A DNA stretch of 64,000 nucleotides from Opitutaceae bacterium TAV5 (GTDB lineage: Bacteria > Verrucomicrobiota > Verrucomicrobiia > Opitutales > Opitutaceae), in NCBI GenBank assembly GCA_000242935.3, contig CP007053.1:1364001-1428000 (forward strand). Direction: 5' to 3'. Position numbers and translations under genes: made by a program. This document shows positions 20,901 through 28,481 of this stretch, in pieces. The notes under the pieces were generated by a model, which did not search any database, was not told the DNA's origin, and worked only from the letters and a program-made list of their open reading frames with translations. Position 1 is the stretch's first letter; each line of letters begins with the position of its first letter.

Positions 20901-23900
20901 GGCGAAGGTGCGGCCAACTATCGGATTTCCGATACAGGCAATACGACCGCGCAACTGACGATTTCTCCCGCGCCCTTGGTGATCACGTTTGTGAATCAGG
21001 AGAAGACCAAGGGAACCAACATCGCTGGTGTCTCCGGTTCGAGCGCTCTCGCCTGGATAGCGAATGCGGTCGGTCTGAAAAACGAGGAAACGATTTTGGG
21101 CCTCACCCTGGCCAGCCTCGGATTCACCAGTTCCGCTGCTAACGGCTATTATCCTATTACCCAGGCGACGAATCCGCTCCTTTCTATTCGCCGTGGAACC
21201 TCCACCAACGTTACTGCGAACTATGCCGTCACCTACGTGCCCGGCACCTTGACCGTGACGGGCGGGCCGGAACCGATCGCCACACCGCTCAACTACTTCT
21301 TCGATAGTCCGTTCTCTTGGGTTTACGGCAACGCGGCCGGTCAGCCCACTTACACCCTATCCGCAGCTCTTTCCCTCACACTCGACCCGACGCACGCCGT
21401 CTCCGGCGTCTTGCAGGTGAAAAACAGCTCCAATCAGGTTGTGACTTGGAACAGCCTGCTCAACGCCGGAACCTATTCGCTCTCGTTGAGCGGCCTCACC
21501 GGCGCCGACTCGGACAAGTATTACCTCTTGCCCACCGGCAACACCGACGGAGCGCTCACGATCAACAAGGCCCCCCTGACGCTTACGCTTGTCAACCTGC
21601 CGAAGGACTTCGGCGCCCTCCTCGGCGCTCCCAGCTTGGAAGAAGGCGCGACTGCGGCATGGCTCGCCAGCGCCGAGGGCTTGAAAAACGGAGAGGTCGT
21701 TGACCAGTTGGCCGTTTCCAGCGCGGGCTTCGCTGCCGATGCCGCCATCGGCACCTACGACATCGTCGGAGCCAATGCGCTCATCCTTCGCGGTCGGGGA
21801 ACGGAAAATCCGGTTAATGTCACCTCCAACTACGCCATCACCTATGTGCCCGGAACGCTCACGGTGGCGGGTGCCGCCGCGCAGGAAGTCACCTACGACT
21901 TCTCCGGCAACGCGGTCACGAGTTGGGTTTACGGCGCCGACAACCGCGGCAACATCACCTGGACGCTGAACGGCGTGGAAGGAGGCGACGCTGTTACCGG
22001 CGTGCTCGCCATCCGGCAAGGAGGGACCGACGTGACGGCGCAGGCCCTGCTCAATGCCGGCAGCTATACTCTACACATCGGCAGCCTCGTGGGCGACGAC
22101 GCTTCCGGCTACCGGATCGCAGCCGAGGGCAACACGCCCGGCTCGCTGACAGTCAACCGGGCTCCGCTCGAACTGACCGTGGGCAACCTGACCAAGGTTT
22201 ACGGCGAGGCATACACGCTGGCGGGCCTCTTGGGCACGCATTTCAGCATCACCGCCGGCCAGCTCTACGGCACCGACGCCGTCACCGGCGTGGTCCTCGC
22301 CAGCGACGGCGCAGCGGCCACTGCCGGCGTCAACGGCGGCACGGCCTACGCCGTCACCGCCTCGGATGCCGCTGGCAGCGGTTTGTCCAACTACGACATC
22401 ACCTACACGCCCGGCGCGCTCACCGTCACGCCCGCCGCGCTGACCGTCACCGCCAGCAACCAGACCAAGGACCACGGCCAGGCGTTCACCTTCGCCGGCA
22501 CCGAGTTCACCGTCACCGGCCTCAAGAACGACGACGCCGTCACCTCCGCCACCCTCGCCAGCGACGGCGCGGCTGCCGGCGCGGCCATCGGCCCCTACGC
22601 CATCACCGTCAGCGATGCGGTCGGCAGCGGCCTCGGCAACTACACGATCAGCTACGTGCCCGGCACCCTCACCGTGCAGGCTGTGCTCACCGACGTGACC
22701 TACGCCTTCGGCTCCCCCTATACCTGGAGCTACGGCGACACGCCCGGCACGATCACCTGGACGCTCAACGGCCTGATTGGCGGCGACGCCGACACCGTCA
22801 CCGGCGTGCTCGCCGTGAAGAACGGCGCTGGCGCGACCGTCACGCTCGACGCTCTGCTCAACGCCGGCAGCTACACGCTGACCATCGGCAGCCTCATCGG
22901 CGACAACGCGGAAAACTACCGCCTCGCCGCCACCGGCCACACCGACGGCTCGCTGACCATCACGCCCCGCGTGCTGACCCTCGGCACGCAAGGCACGGTC
23001 GCTGGGACGAAGGTTTACGACGGCACCACCGACATCCAAATCCTCACCCACGGCCTTCTCGCCAACGTGGTCAACGATGACAGCGTGGCCCTCGCGCTCA
23101 CTGCCGCCTACGCCGACAAGAACGCGGGCGACGGCAAGAGTGTCACCGGCAGCTACGCTCTCACCAGCAACGACGCGGGCAACTACGTCCTCGCTCCGGG
23201 CGCGGTGGCCTTCACCGGCACCGCCTCGATCAGCCAGAAGGATCTGACCATCGGCACGCAGGGCACCGTCAACGGCAAGGTTTACGACGGCACCACCGAC
23301 GCGACTGCTGCCACCCACGGCGCGCTCGCCGGCCTGATCGACGGCGACACCGTCGCCCTCACGCTCGGCAACCTCGTCTTCGCCAGCAAAAATGCGGGCA
23401 GTCAGGGAGTCACCGGCTTCTACGCCATCGCTGGTGCCGACGTGGGCAACTACACCCTGAGCGGCAACGCCTTCACCGGCACGGCCACGATCACCCCCGC
23501 TACGCTGACCATCGGCACGCAAGGGACCGTCGCTGCGAGCAAAGTCTATGACGGCACCACCGTCATCGAAGTGCTCACGCACGGCAGCCTCGCCGGCCTG
23601 ATCGGCAGCGACACCGTGACCCTCACGCTTGCCGCCGCCTACGGCGACAAGAACGCCGGCACCGGCAAGACTGTCACCGGCACCTACGCCACCAGCGGTG
23701 CGGACGCGGGCAACTACACCCTCGCGGGTGCGGCCTTCACCGGCACGGCTTCGATCACGCCGAAGGAAATCACCCTCGGCACGTCCGGCACGGTCGCCGC
23801 GAGCAAAATCTATGACGGCACCACCGCCATCGAAGTGCTCACGCACGGCAGCCTCGCCGGCCTGATCGGTTCCGACGCCGTGACCGTGGCGCTCGCCGCG

Positions 23901-24629
23901 GCCTACGCCGACCAGAACGCGGGCGAGTCGAAGGACGTGGCCGGCCTCTACACCCTCGGAGGAACGGACGGGAACAACTACGTCCTCGCCGACGCGACCT
24001 TCGCGGCCACTGCGGCGATCGAGAAGGCCGTCCTCACCTACCTCGCCAACGCGGCCAGCCGCGTGCAAGGTGCGGCCAATCCGGCCTTCACCGGCAGCGT
24101 GACCGGCTTCGTGGCCGACGAAACCCTCGCCACCGCGACCACCGGCTCGCTCACCTGGACCAGCCCGGCGGATGTGAGCAGCGCGCCCGGCGTCTACGCC
24201 ATCAATGGCGGCGGGCTCGAAGCGCAAAACTACACGTTCGCGCAGGCAGCCGGCAACGCGACGGCGCTGACGGTGACGACCGCGCCCGTTGGCCCGACCG
24301 ACCCGGAAATCCCGGTCGGACCGGGGATTCCCACGGTGGAAGACATTGCGGACATCATCGCCAACCACCCGGCCTTCGAGGGCCAGGATGCCGACCAGAT
24401 CGCCCGCAGCGTGATCCAGAGCATCGTCGTGTTTCAGCAGACGCCGCGCGTCATCGAAGGCGGCTCGGCGAACACCTCCTCGGAGAACGCCGCCGAGCGC
24501 ACACAGGGCCTCGTCAACGAGGTGGCCCCGCCGCCCGCGCCCGGCTCGCTCACCAATGAGCCCTCGAACGGCGTGGACCCCGACAACCTCCGCCAGTTCG
24601 GCCCCTACATCCGCGTCAGCTCGCTCTGA
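17961..24629 (+). CDS. Second TPS exoprotein with GLUG-like, MBG and YDG repeats
   Basis: The 2,222-aa protein has a signal peptide (~1-33) and a TPS secretion domain (~45-160: Ile-Asn-Trp-Gly-Gly-Phe-Ser-Ile-Gly, Asn-Arg-Val-Thr-Gly, Val-Asn-Gln-Ala-Gly-Ile-Val-Val-Gly). A beta-helix follows to ~620, then GLUG-like repeats at ~680-880 (Phe-Asp-Gly-Gln-Gly-His and Gly-Leu-Val-Gly motifs), MBG-type units with Tyr-Val-Pro-Gly-Thr-Leu-Thr-Val, and four YDG-type units (~1670-2020). The C-terminus is a Pro/Asn-rich tail. It begins 98 bases after the first exoprotein and precedes the transporter gene. The likely role is a surface adhesin. Its GLUG stretch is visibly more AT-rich than the flanks. 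Confidence 0.85.
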   Translation: MNHRKYRKQLACLLSGLTFTTLIAGTLPADILASTALPTGGQVVSGSATISQTGPNHLQIDQSSRAAIINWGGFSIGREAGVHFANGSGATLNRVTGALPSHIDGSLTATGSVFLVNQAGIVVGSEGRVNTGGSFIASTHDVSNSAFLAGGDLLFSGASDAVVINAGKIGSLGGDVALIARRVENTGSLTAPRGTAALAAGYEVLVRDYAHNDGRFTVRIGGSDTAAINSGVIEAAAAELRAQGGNIYALAGNTAGIIKATNLDLSGGRIVFDAGSTGTVELAGNIDASSAAKAGGSIIATGDTITVKSAATLDASGATGGKILLGGDYQGGINPANNFADHALATASTTTVEAGSLLRADGLTGSGGDIVVWADDLTTYAGHLSAQAFGLTGDGGFAEVSGKNLLAYTGTADLRSTHGATGSLLLDPYNITISSSATSNGSLTGGTFTPTGNSSILRASDLIAALGSANVLVTTGGEGSPGEQAGNITVAAALEWSSGNSLELSAYNNVIVNADINAGSGSVILRADNSGKSTGTVTITEGRFVTATGGLTIFFNPSVNTALDESVRYNVNSESYVAPTENFAPNIGAGTPWTALMLVNNIYDLQNIQNNTSGARAGQTAFASGRFGYALGRDIDASETWEWNVGGTFEGFQSIGDDSSYIGFTAPVFDGQGHVISNIYLGRAVTGSHYDGLFAVVREATIKNFGLVGGTIRGGTGGGTTGAIAGYVDAQAVLDNVYVFGTTITVHTADSFPGVGGLVGYLADATIRNSFVATDIEVGFLTTPDPSSAGVGGLVGWSLGTIESSFFTGKIHEAGTPSTRSFVGALVGTQWDGVVRNSYWETTQTSNNAFGSEAYGTQSNLVGLTKSQLANFASFTGFDSSQWVAPGSLSPFPVLKVFGSRSYNVDEVWRPVTYAFSQPTLNLVYGAGAGGLTAILNGLQGDATDTVRGVVNLQNANGSRVSLSALTNAGSYTLVIAGLTGEGAANYRISDTGNTTAQLTISPAPLVITFVNQEKTKGTNIAGVSGSSALAWIANAVGLKNEETILGLTLASLGFTSSAANGYYPITQATNPLLSIRRGTSTNVTANYAVTYVPGTLTVTGGPEPIATPLNYFFDSPFSWVYGNAAGQPTYTLSAALSLTLDPTHAVSGVLQVKNSSNQVVTWNSLLNAGTYSLSLSGLTGADSDKYYLLPTGNTDGALTINKAPLTLTLVNLPKDFGALLGAPSLEEGATAAWLASAEGLKNGEVVDQLAVSSAGFAADAAIGTYDIVGANALILRGRGTENPVNVTSNYAITYVPGTLTVAGAAAQEVTYDFSGNAVTSWVYGADNRGNITWTLNGVEGGDAVTGVLAIRQGGTDVTAQALLNAGSYTLHIGSLVGDDASGYRIAAEGNTPGSLTVNRAPLELTVGNLTKVYGEAYTLAGLLGTHFSITAGQLYGTDAVTGVVLASDGAAATAGVNGGTAYAVTASDAAGSGLSNYDITYTPGALTVTPAALTVTASNQTKDHGQAFTFAGTEFTVTGLKNDDAVTSATLASDGAAAGAAIGPYAITVSDAVGSGLGNYTISYVPGTLTVQAVLTDVTYAFGSPYTWSYGDTPGTITWTLNGLIGGDADTVTGVLAVKNGAGATVTLDALLNAGSYTLTIGSLIGDNAENYRLAATGHTDGSLTITPRVLTLGTQGTVAGTKVYDGTTDIQILTHGLLANVVNDDSVALALTAAYADKNAGDGKSVTGSYALTSNDAGNYVLAPGAVAFTGTASISQKDLTIGTQGTVNGKVYDGTTDATAATHGALAGLIDGDTVALTLGNLVFASKNAGSQGVTGFYAIAGADVGNYTLSGNAFTGTATITPATLTIGTQGTVAASKVYDGTTVIEVLTHGSLAGLIGSDTVTLTLAAAYGDKNAGTGKTVTGTYATSGADAGNYTLAGAAFTGTASITPKEITLGTSGTVAASKIYDGTTAIEVLTHGSLAGLIGSDAVTVALAAAYADQNAGESKDVAGLYTLGGTDGNNYVLADATFAATAAIEKAVLTYLANAASRVQGAANPAFTGSVTGFVADETLATATTGSLTWTSPADVSSAPGVYAINGGGLEAQNYTFAQAAGNATALTVTTAPVGPTDPEIPVGPGIPTVEDIADIIANHPAFEGQDADQIARSVIQSIVVFQQTPRVIEGGSANTSSENAAERTQGLVNEVAPPPAPGSLTNEPSNGVDPDNLRQFGPYIRVSSL
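22975..24035 (+). repeat. Four tandem YDG-type repeats (~260 bp units)
   Basis: Four consecutive units each carry Gly-Thr-x-Gly-Thr-Val, then (Lys)-Val/Ile-Tyr-Asp-Gly-Thr-Thr, then Asp-Lys/Gln-Asn-Ala-Gly and Gly-Asn-Tyr-x-Leu. Tyr-Asp-Gly codons fall near 23015, 23281, 23547 and 23810. Units three and four are close to identical in the centre (Glu-Val-Leu-Thr-His-Gly-Ser-Leu-Ala-Gly-Leu-Ile-Gly-Ser-Asp), which indicates recent duplication or gene conversion. Confidence 0.85.
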
Positions 24630-24641
24630 GCTGTCTTCCGT

Positions 24642-24677
24642 GCGGGCGGCGGGGGCGATCTACGCCCCGCCGCCCGC
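24642..24677 (+). terminator. Strong GC-rich hairpin between the exoprotein and transporter genes
   Basis: A perfect 13-bp stem, GCGGGCGGCGGGG paired with CCCCGCCGCCCGC, encloses a 10-base loop. It lies 12 bases after the exoprotein stop and 42 before the transporter start. There is no T run, so it may attenuate or stabilise the message rather than end it. Confidence 0.55.
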
Positions 24678-24719
24678 ATGGCCCCCTCCCTTCAACTTCA
24701 CCTTCTTCCGTAAACTTTA

Positions 24720-26477
24720 ATGAACCTCACACCTGCCACCCAACGCGGCGTCCGGCCCTTGGCCCTCGCCACCTTCCTCCTCACGCTCGGCGTCGCTTCG
24801 ACCCACGCTCAAGTCATCGAACGCAACGAGCCGCCCGCTCCGCCTCGGCCTGCCGCCGGCTCGGCCCTGCAACTCGACCAGCAAAGCCTCCAGCCCGGTT
24901 CGACTGACGCCACGCCGCTCGGCGCGACCGTCTCCGGTATTCGCCTGCTCGGCCCCGCCGAAGGCGCCAGCCGCTCGCCCGCGAGCGGCGTGCAGATCGG
25001 CGACATCGGCGCCGCCGATCCCGCCGCGCTCAAGCAGGCGCTCGCGCCCTTCGTTGGCCGTCCGCTCAGCCGCAAGCTCATTAGCGACGCGCAGGCCGCC
25101 GTCGCCAAGATTTACCGTGACTCGGGTCATCCCTTCGTCTCGGTGACGCTGCCGCCCCACGACGCCACCGATGGCACGCTGCAACTGCGCGTGGTCGAGT
25201 TCCGTCTCGGCAAGGTCGAGGTCAACGGCGCCGTCGCCAGTCCTCTCGAATCCGACCTGCGGCTGACGGGCGGTGAGCGCATCGACGCCAAAAAACTCTC
25301 GGAGGATCTCGACTGGCTCAACCGCAACCCCTACCGGCAGGTGCAGGGCACCTTCGCCGCCGGCGACGAACTCGGCACCAGCAACCTCGAACTGACCGTC
25401 ACCGAGCTAAAACCTTGGCAGGTCTTTGCCGGCTACTCCAACACTGGCACGCGTTCGACCGGAAAAGACCGCTACTTCCTCGGCGCGGCCGCGGTGTTGA
25501 AGCCGCTCAACAACACGTTGATCTCGTATCAGCTCACCGGTGACACCGACTTCTGGCGCAAGCCTGGCAGCATCACCCTCGATGAGGATGACCGTCCCCG
25601 TTACTTGAGCCATTCGGGCCGCGTGACCATTCCTCTGGCTCCCCGTCAGGCGCTGGAAATCCTCGGCAACTACGTGGCGACCCGGCAGGAGCAGGACCTC
25701 CTGCCCGGCCTGACGCTGCGCACCGACAGCACGACCTTCGAGGTGCCGATCCTCTACCGCACGGCGGTCTCAAACCTCTTCGACGGCCACTACCTCGGCG
25801 ACCTGACCTTCGGCGTCGAGTTCAAGCGCAACAAGCAGGAGACCTACCTGCTCGGAATCCCCCTCGGCAGCAACGAGGCCGATGTGCTCCAGTTCGTCGC
25901 CGGCTGGGCGCATCAAATCCCCGACAAGTTCGGCTCCACCAGCTTCGACCTCAAGATCAAGGCCAACCCCGGCACCGACGAGGACGCATGGGAACTGCGC
26001 GGGCGCGACGCCAAGTATGTCTATGGCTCGCTCGACGTCACCCGCGTGACCAAGCTCGGCGGCCGCCTCACCTGGGTGGCGCAGTTCAGCGGCACGCTCT
26101 CTTCCGCGGACCTGCCCGACACCGAGCAGGTCGCCCCCGGCGGTTTTTATGCCACCCGCGGCTACACCACCGACGACGGCGCCGCCGACCGCGGCTTCGT
26201 GTTCCGCAACGAGCTGCGCCTGCCCTCCGTCGCGCTCTTCCCCGGCCGCGACCAGCTCTCGCCGTATTTCTTTTTGGACTACGGCTATGGTGAATCCGAC
26301 GGCTCGCCCGACGTGAAGCTCGCCTCCTTCGGGGCCGGCCTGGACTACCGCTACGGCCAGACCCTTTCGGTCGGCGCCGCCTTCGGTGTCGCGTTGAGGG
26401 ACGCCAACTCGGCCAACCCGAACCTCACGGAGAAGAACGACACGACGTTCCATCTCCGCGCCTCGCTCAGTTTCTGA
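24720..26477 (+). CDS. FhaC/ShlB/HecB-family TPS outer-membrane transporter
   Basis: A 585-aa protein, a normal length for the family. Signal peptide ~1-31 (ends Thr-His-Ala-Gln). Residues ~68-175 hold the POTRA-type region (Leu-Ser-Arg-Lys-Leu-Ile, then Asp-Ser-Gly-His-Pro-Phe-Val-Ser-Val). From ~205 it is a barrel with Gly-Tyr-Ser-Asn-Thr-Gly-Thr-Arg-Ser-Thr-Gly, a typical first strand, and it ends in Arg-Ala-Ser-Leu-Ser-Phe with the terminal Phe. It should export one or both of the large proteins encoded upstream. It directly follows them in the same orientation. Confidence 0.93.
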   Translation: MNLTPATQRGVRPLALATFLLTLGVASTHAQVIERNEPPAPPRPAAGSALQLDQQSLQPGSTDATPLGATVSGIRLLGPAEGASRSPASGVQIGDIGAADPAALKQALAPFVGRPLSRKLISDAQAAVAKIYRDSGHPFVSVTLPPHDATDGTLQLRVVEFRLGKVEVNGAVASPLESDLRLTGGERIDAKKLSEDLDWLNRNPYRQVQGTFAAGDELGTSNLELTVTELKPWQVFAGYSNTGTRSTGKDRYFLGAAAVLKPLNNTLISYQLTGDTDFWRKPGSITLDEDDRPRYLSHSGRVTIPLAPRQALEILGNYVATRQEQDLLPGLTLRTDSTTFEVPILYRTAVSNLFDGHYLGDLTFGVEFKRNKQETYLLGIPLGSNEADVLQFVAGWAHQIPDKFGSTSFDLKIKANPGTDEDAWELRGRDAKYVYGSLDVTRVTKLGGRLTWVAQFSGTLSSADLPDTEQVAPGGFYATRGYTTDDGAADRGFVFRNELRLPSVALFPGRDQLSPYFFLDYGYGESDGSPDVKLASFGAGLDYRYGQTLSVGAAFGVALRDANSANPNLTEKNDTTFHLRASLSF

Positions 26478-26502
26478 GCAAACCCTTCGCCCCGCCCTCG
26501 CC

Positions 26503-27126
26503 ATGATCGCCAATACGCTTCCGCTTCTCCGGTCGGTGTGTCCGGACTCCGTGGCTGCCTTTGCGCCCAAGTCGAAGGCGGGGCCGCCTCTTTACCCGAT
26601 CCTGTGCAGCCGCGAAGTGCTCGGCGCGGCCAGCTACTTCGTGCTGGCCGCCATGCTCGCCGACTGCAAACCCCGCCCGCGGGAATCTTCCGCCCGCGAA
26701 GGCACTTTCATCGACACGCTCCAGCACGAGCTGGAGAGCCGGCGTTACCGGCTCGGCACCGTGTCGCGTTTCATCAAAAGCCAGTTGCACCGGCCCCGGC
26801 TGATGCTCTTCCTCAAGGACCGCGTCGTCCACACGGCGCTGTTTTTGGTGCTGGACGCGGTGCTGTCCGAAGTCTGCTCGGAAAATGATCCGGTGCATGT
26901 GCGCACGCTGGCTGCGGTGCGAGCGACCGTGCGCAGCGGCAGCTACGGTTTCGACGCCTTCGACATCGAGGGGAGAGGAGGCATGATGAACCGCGGGTCC
27001 TACCAGACGCTGCTGCGCCTGGTCGCCATCCATGTGCACGACGACGATCTGCTCCGCCTGCTCAAGCTCTTCCTCAAAGCCCCGGTGGTGGACGTATGGG
27101 GTCGCGACCGGAGGGCCGCAGGGTGA
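26503..27126 (+). CDS. Reverse-transcriptase-like protein lacking the catalytic palm box
   Basis: A 207-aa protein, 25 bases after the transporter. Residues ~80-197 follow the order of group II-intron-type RT fingers and palm. They run Arg-Tyr-Arg-Leu-Gly, then Phe-Leu-Lys-Asp-Arg-Val-Val-His-Thr-Ala-Leu and Leu-Val-Leu-Asp-Ala-Val-Leu (RT motifs 1-2). Next come Gly-Ser-Tyr-Gly-Phe-Asp-Ala-Phe-Asp-Ile-Glu-Gly (motif A with its Asp, here Asp154) and Leu-Leu-Arg-Leu-Leu-Lys-Leu-Phe-Leu-Lys-Ala-Pro-Val-Val. The Phe-Phe-Asp that normally follows motif A is replaced by a Gly-rich loop. The protein ends before the Tyr-Ala-Asp-Asp motif. It therefore cannot be a working RT on its own. It could be a decayed fragment or a domesticated RNA- or DNA-binding fold; the open frame and tight gene order favour the second. 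The family assignment was made by eye. Confidence 0.5.
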   Translation: MIANTLPLLRSVCPDSVAAFAPKSKAGPPLYPILCSREVLGAASYFVLAAMLADCKPRPRESSAREGTFIDTLQHELESRRYRLGTVSRFIKSQLHRPRLMLFLKDRVVHTALFLVLDAVLSEVCSENDPVHVRTLAAVRATVRSGSYGFDAFDIEGRGGMMNRGSYQTLLRLVAIHVHDDDLLRLLKLFLKAPVVDVWGRDRRAAG

Positions 27127-27146
27127 GGGGAAATGAGCCGCCCGCT

Positions 27147-27827
27147 GTGAGTCTCTGGAAGGCCCTCGATTACCTGTTGCGCCGCCGGAACTATTTGCTC
27201 GCCTTTCGCCGCTTCCGGGCGCGGCCGCGCCGTCCCGCCGACCTGTCCCGCCTGGTTCCCGGTTTGGGGACGGGGACCGCCACCCAGCTTGTCCAACTGC
27301 TGGTCCGCGCCCGTCTGCTCAAACGGCTGGAGTCGGACGGCTCCAGGGAACGAAGCCCCTGCACGCTGACCGCGGAGGGCGGCCGGTTGCTGGACATCTT
27401 GCAGACCGAACTCCGGCGGCTCGACGCCTTGTGTCGCAAATCACTTCCCCCTGCGCGTCAGGACAACGGCTGCGGTGGACGGCGCGGCGGTGCCTGGGTC
27501 GTTCGCCGGCTGCTGCGCCTGCGCGGGGCGATGGCGCTGCTCGCGCAGTTGCCCGCGGGAGAGTTCGCCGGCGAACAGTTCGTGCATTGGGTCAAAGCAT
27601 TGCCCGGCGCCAGCGTCGGTGCCTGCCTGCACCTGCTGATGTATTGCGGGCTGGTCGAACGCACCCGCACCCAGCACCCGCGTCACCGCGACTACCAGCT
27701 CTCCGAGCTGGGACGGCAGACGCAACTCCTGCTGGCGATCTTGCAGTCGCTGGCCGACGAGGGCGTCCACGACCACGCCGACAATGCGGCGATCTTTTTC
27801 CCCGAAGCCGAACCGAAGACCGCCTGA
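27147..27827 (+). CDS. Tandem winged-helix DNA-binding protein
   Basis: The GTG at 27147 gives 226 aa with no overlap; an in-frame ATG at 27096 would overlap the upstream gene by 31 bases. Two similar winged-helix-like units can be seen. The first (~20-95) has Thr-Gly-Thr-Ala-Thr-Gln-Leu-Val-Gln-Leu-Leu, Leu-Leu-Lys-Arg-Leu and Leu-Thr-Ala-Glu-Gly-Gly-Arg-Leu-Leu. The second (~120-205) has Ser-Val-Gly-Ala-Cys-Leu-His-Leu-Leu, Gly-Leu-Val-Glu-Arg-Thr and Leu-Ser-Glu-Leu-Gly-Arg-Gln. The recognition-helix-plus-wing layout resembles MarR/PadR-like folds. Its stop overlaps the start of the receiver-like gene. It probably regulates the neighbouring surface genes, which is inference from position. 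Confidence 0.6.
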   Translation: MSLWKALDYLLRRRNYLLAFRRFRARPRRPADLSRLVPGLGTGTATQLVQLLVRARLLKRLESDGSRERSPCTLTAEGGRLLDILQTELRRLDALCRKSLPPARQDNGCGGRRGGAWVVRRLLRLRGAMALLAQLPAGEFAGEQFVHWVKALPGASVGACLHLLMYCGLVERTRTQHPRHRDYQLSELGRQTQLLLAILQSLADEGVHDHADNAAIFFPEAEPKTA

Positions 27828-28267
27828 TGAATGAACCGCCCCGCCAGCCTGACGCCGCCGTCGGCGCCGCTCATTCCCGAGTCTCCCCCTTGCGCCTGCT
27901 CTACGTGGAGTCCCACTGGCTGTCGCGCAAGGTGGCCTGGTATCTGATGCAGGACGTGGACTGTGTGTGGACCTACGCCGACAACGCGGCGCAGGCGGTC
28001 GCACTGGCGGAAAAGGCAAAGGCGGAGTCCGCCCCTTTCGACGTGGTCATCGTCGATCATCACCAGTCGGCGGAGGGTTCTGGCCTGCGCGTGGTGCGCG
28101 CCTTGCGCGAAGCCGGGTGGGCGGACACTATCCTCGCCATCGGCGTCGAGGAGATCACCGGCATCGAACGGCAGCGCTACGAAACCTTCGACGTGCCTTT
28201 CCTGTTTCTCACGCCGGAGAACCACGCCGATCTGAAAGCCTTCGTCCGCGGCGCGGCGCGGAAGTGA
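27827..28267 (+). CDS. Atypical response-regulator receiver-like protein
   Basis: A 146-aa protein with only a receiver-like domain (~22-145). Beta-1 is Leu-Arg-Leu-Leu-Tyr-Val-Glu with a single acidic residue (Glu28) where receivers have two. The likely phospho-acceptor is Asp77 in Val-Val-Ile-Val-Asp-His-His, followed by Gly-Leu-Arg-Val-Val-Arg-Ala-Leu-Arg. The conserved Thr/Ser and Lys of active receivers are not in place (Ala-Ile-Gly and Phe-Leu-Thr-Pro-Glu). It may sense protein partners or ligands, not phosphorylation. Start ATG 27827 shares one base with the preceding TGA, indicating translational coupling. No histidine kinase is nearby. Confidence 0.6.
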   Translation: MNEPPRQPDAAVGAAHSRVSPLRLLYVESHWLSRKVAWYLMQDVDCVWTYADNAAQAVALAEKAKAESAPFDVVIVDHHQSAEGSGLRVVRALREAGWADTILAIGVEEITGIERQRYETFDVPFLFLTPENHADLKAFVRGAARK

Positions 28268-28278
28268 GGAGGGGGCCA

Positions 28279-28476
28279 ATGAAAACACCAGCCCGGCCCG
28301 CTGCCTTGGAAGCGTCCCAGCAACCTGCCATTGCCAGGGTGGAACAAATGGAACCTCCTCATAGTTTGGAGGTTTTGATGCGCAGTTTGGGGGCGGCTCT
28401 GGACCGGTTGGATGCACCGACGACGAAGCATGATGCTGCCTCCGACTTGACAAATGGTAAGTCTCTTCTCATATAG
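28279..28476 (+). CDS. Small ORF of 65 aa with a strong ribosome binding site
   Basis: ATG 28279 lies 11 bases after the receiver-like stop and is preceded by GAGGAGGGGG, an unusually good Shine-Dalgarno for this window. The product is short, Ala/Leu/Pro-containing and without recognisable domain. It overlaps the promoter of the next gene and ends five bases before it. It could be a real small protein, or a translated leader that affects the toxin-antitoxin operon. Confidence 0.4.
   Translation: MKTPARPAALEASQQPAIARVEQMEPPHSLEVLMRSLGAALDRLDAPTTKHDAASDLTNGKSLLI
28352..28375 (+). terminator. Hairpin with T run inside the small ORF
   Basis: AACCTCC pairs with GGAGGTT around a 9-base loop, followed by TTTT. 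It is a possible rho-independent terminator for the upstream three-gene unit, located before the toxin-antitoxin promoter. Confidence 0.45.
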
Positions 28477-28480
28477 AAGA
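28447..28480 (+). promoter_or_regulatory. Promoter with overlapping palindromic operator of the RES module
   Basis: TTGACA at 28447-28452 is a perfect -35 box. A -10-like CATATA lies 17 bases on (28470-28475). The -10 is inside a palindrome, TCTTCT-CATAT-AGAAGA at 28464-28480, two bases before the ATG at 28482. The transcript would start at or next to the ATG, so the message may be leaderless. The palindrome is a natural site for autorepression by the antitoxin. Confidence 0.6.
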
Positions 28481-28481
28481 C

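Noticed and set aside
22975-24035. CRISPR-like array
   Set aside because: The repeats are ~260-bp coding YDG units inside one frame, not short repeats with unique spacers; no cas genes are present.
26503-27126. Active retron or diversity-generating retroelement
   Set aside because: No YADD box, no template/variable repeat or msr/msd-like structure was seen next to it.
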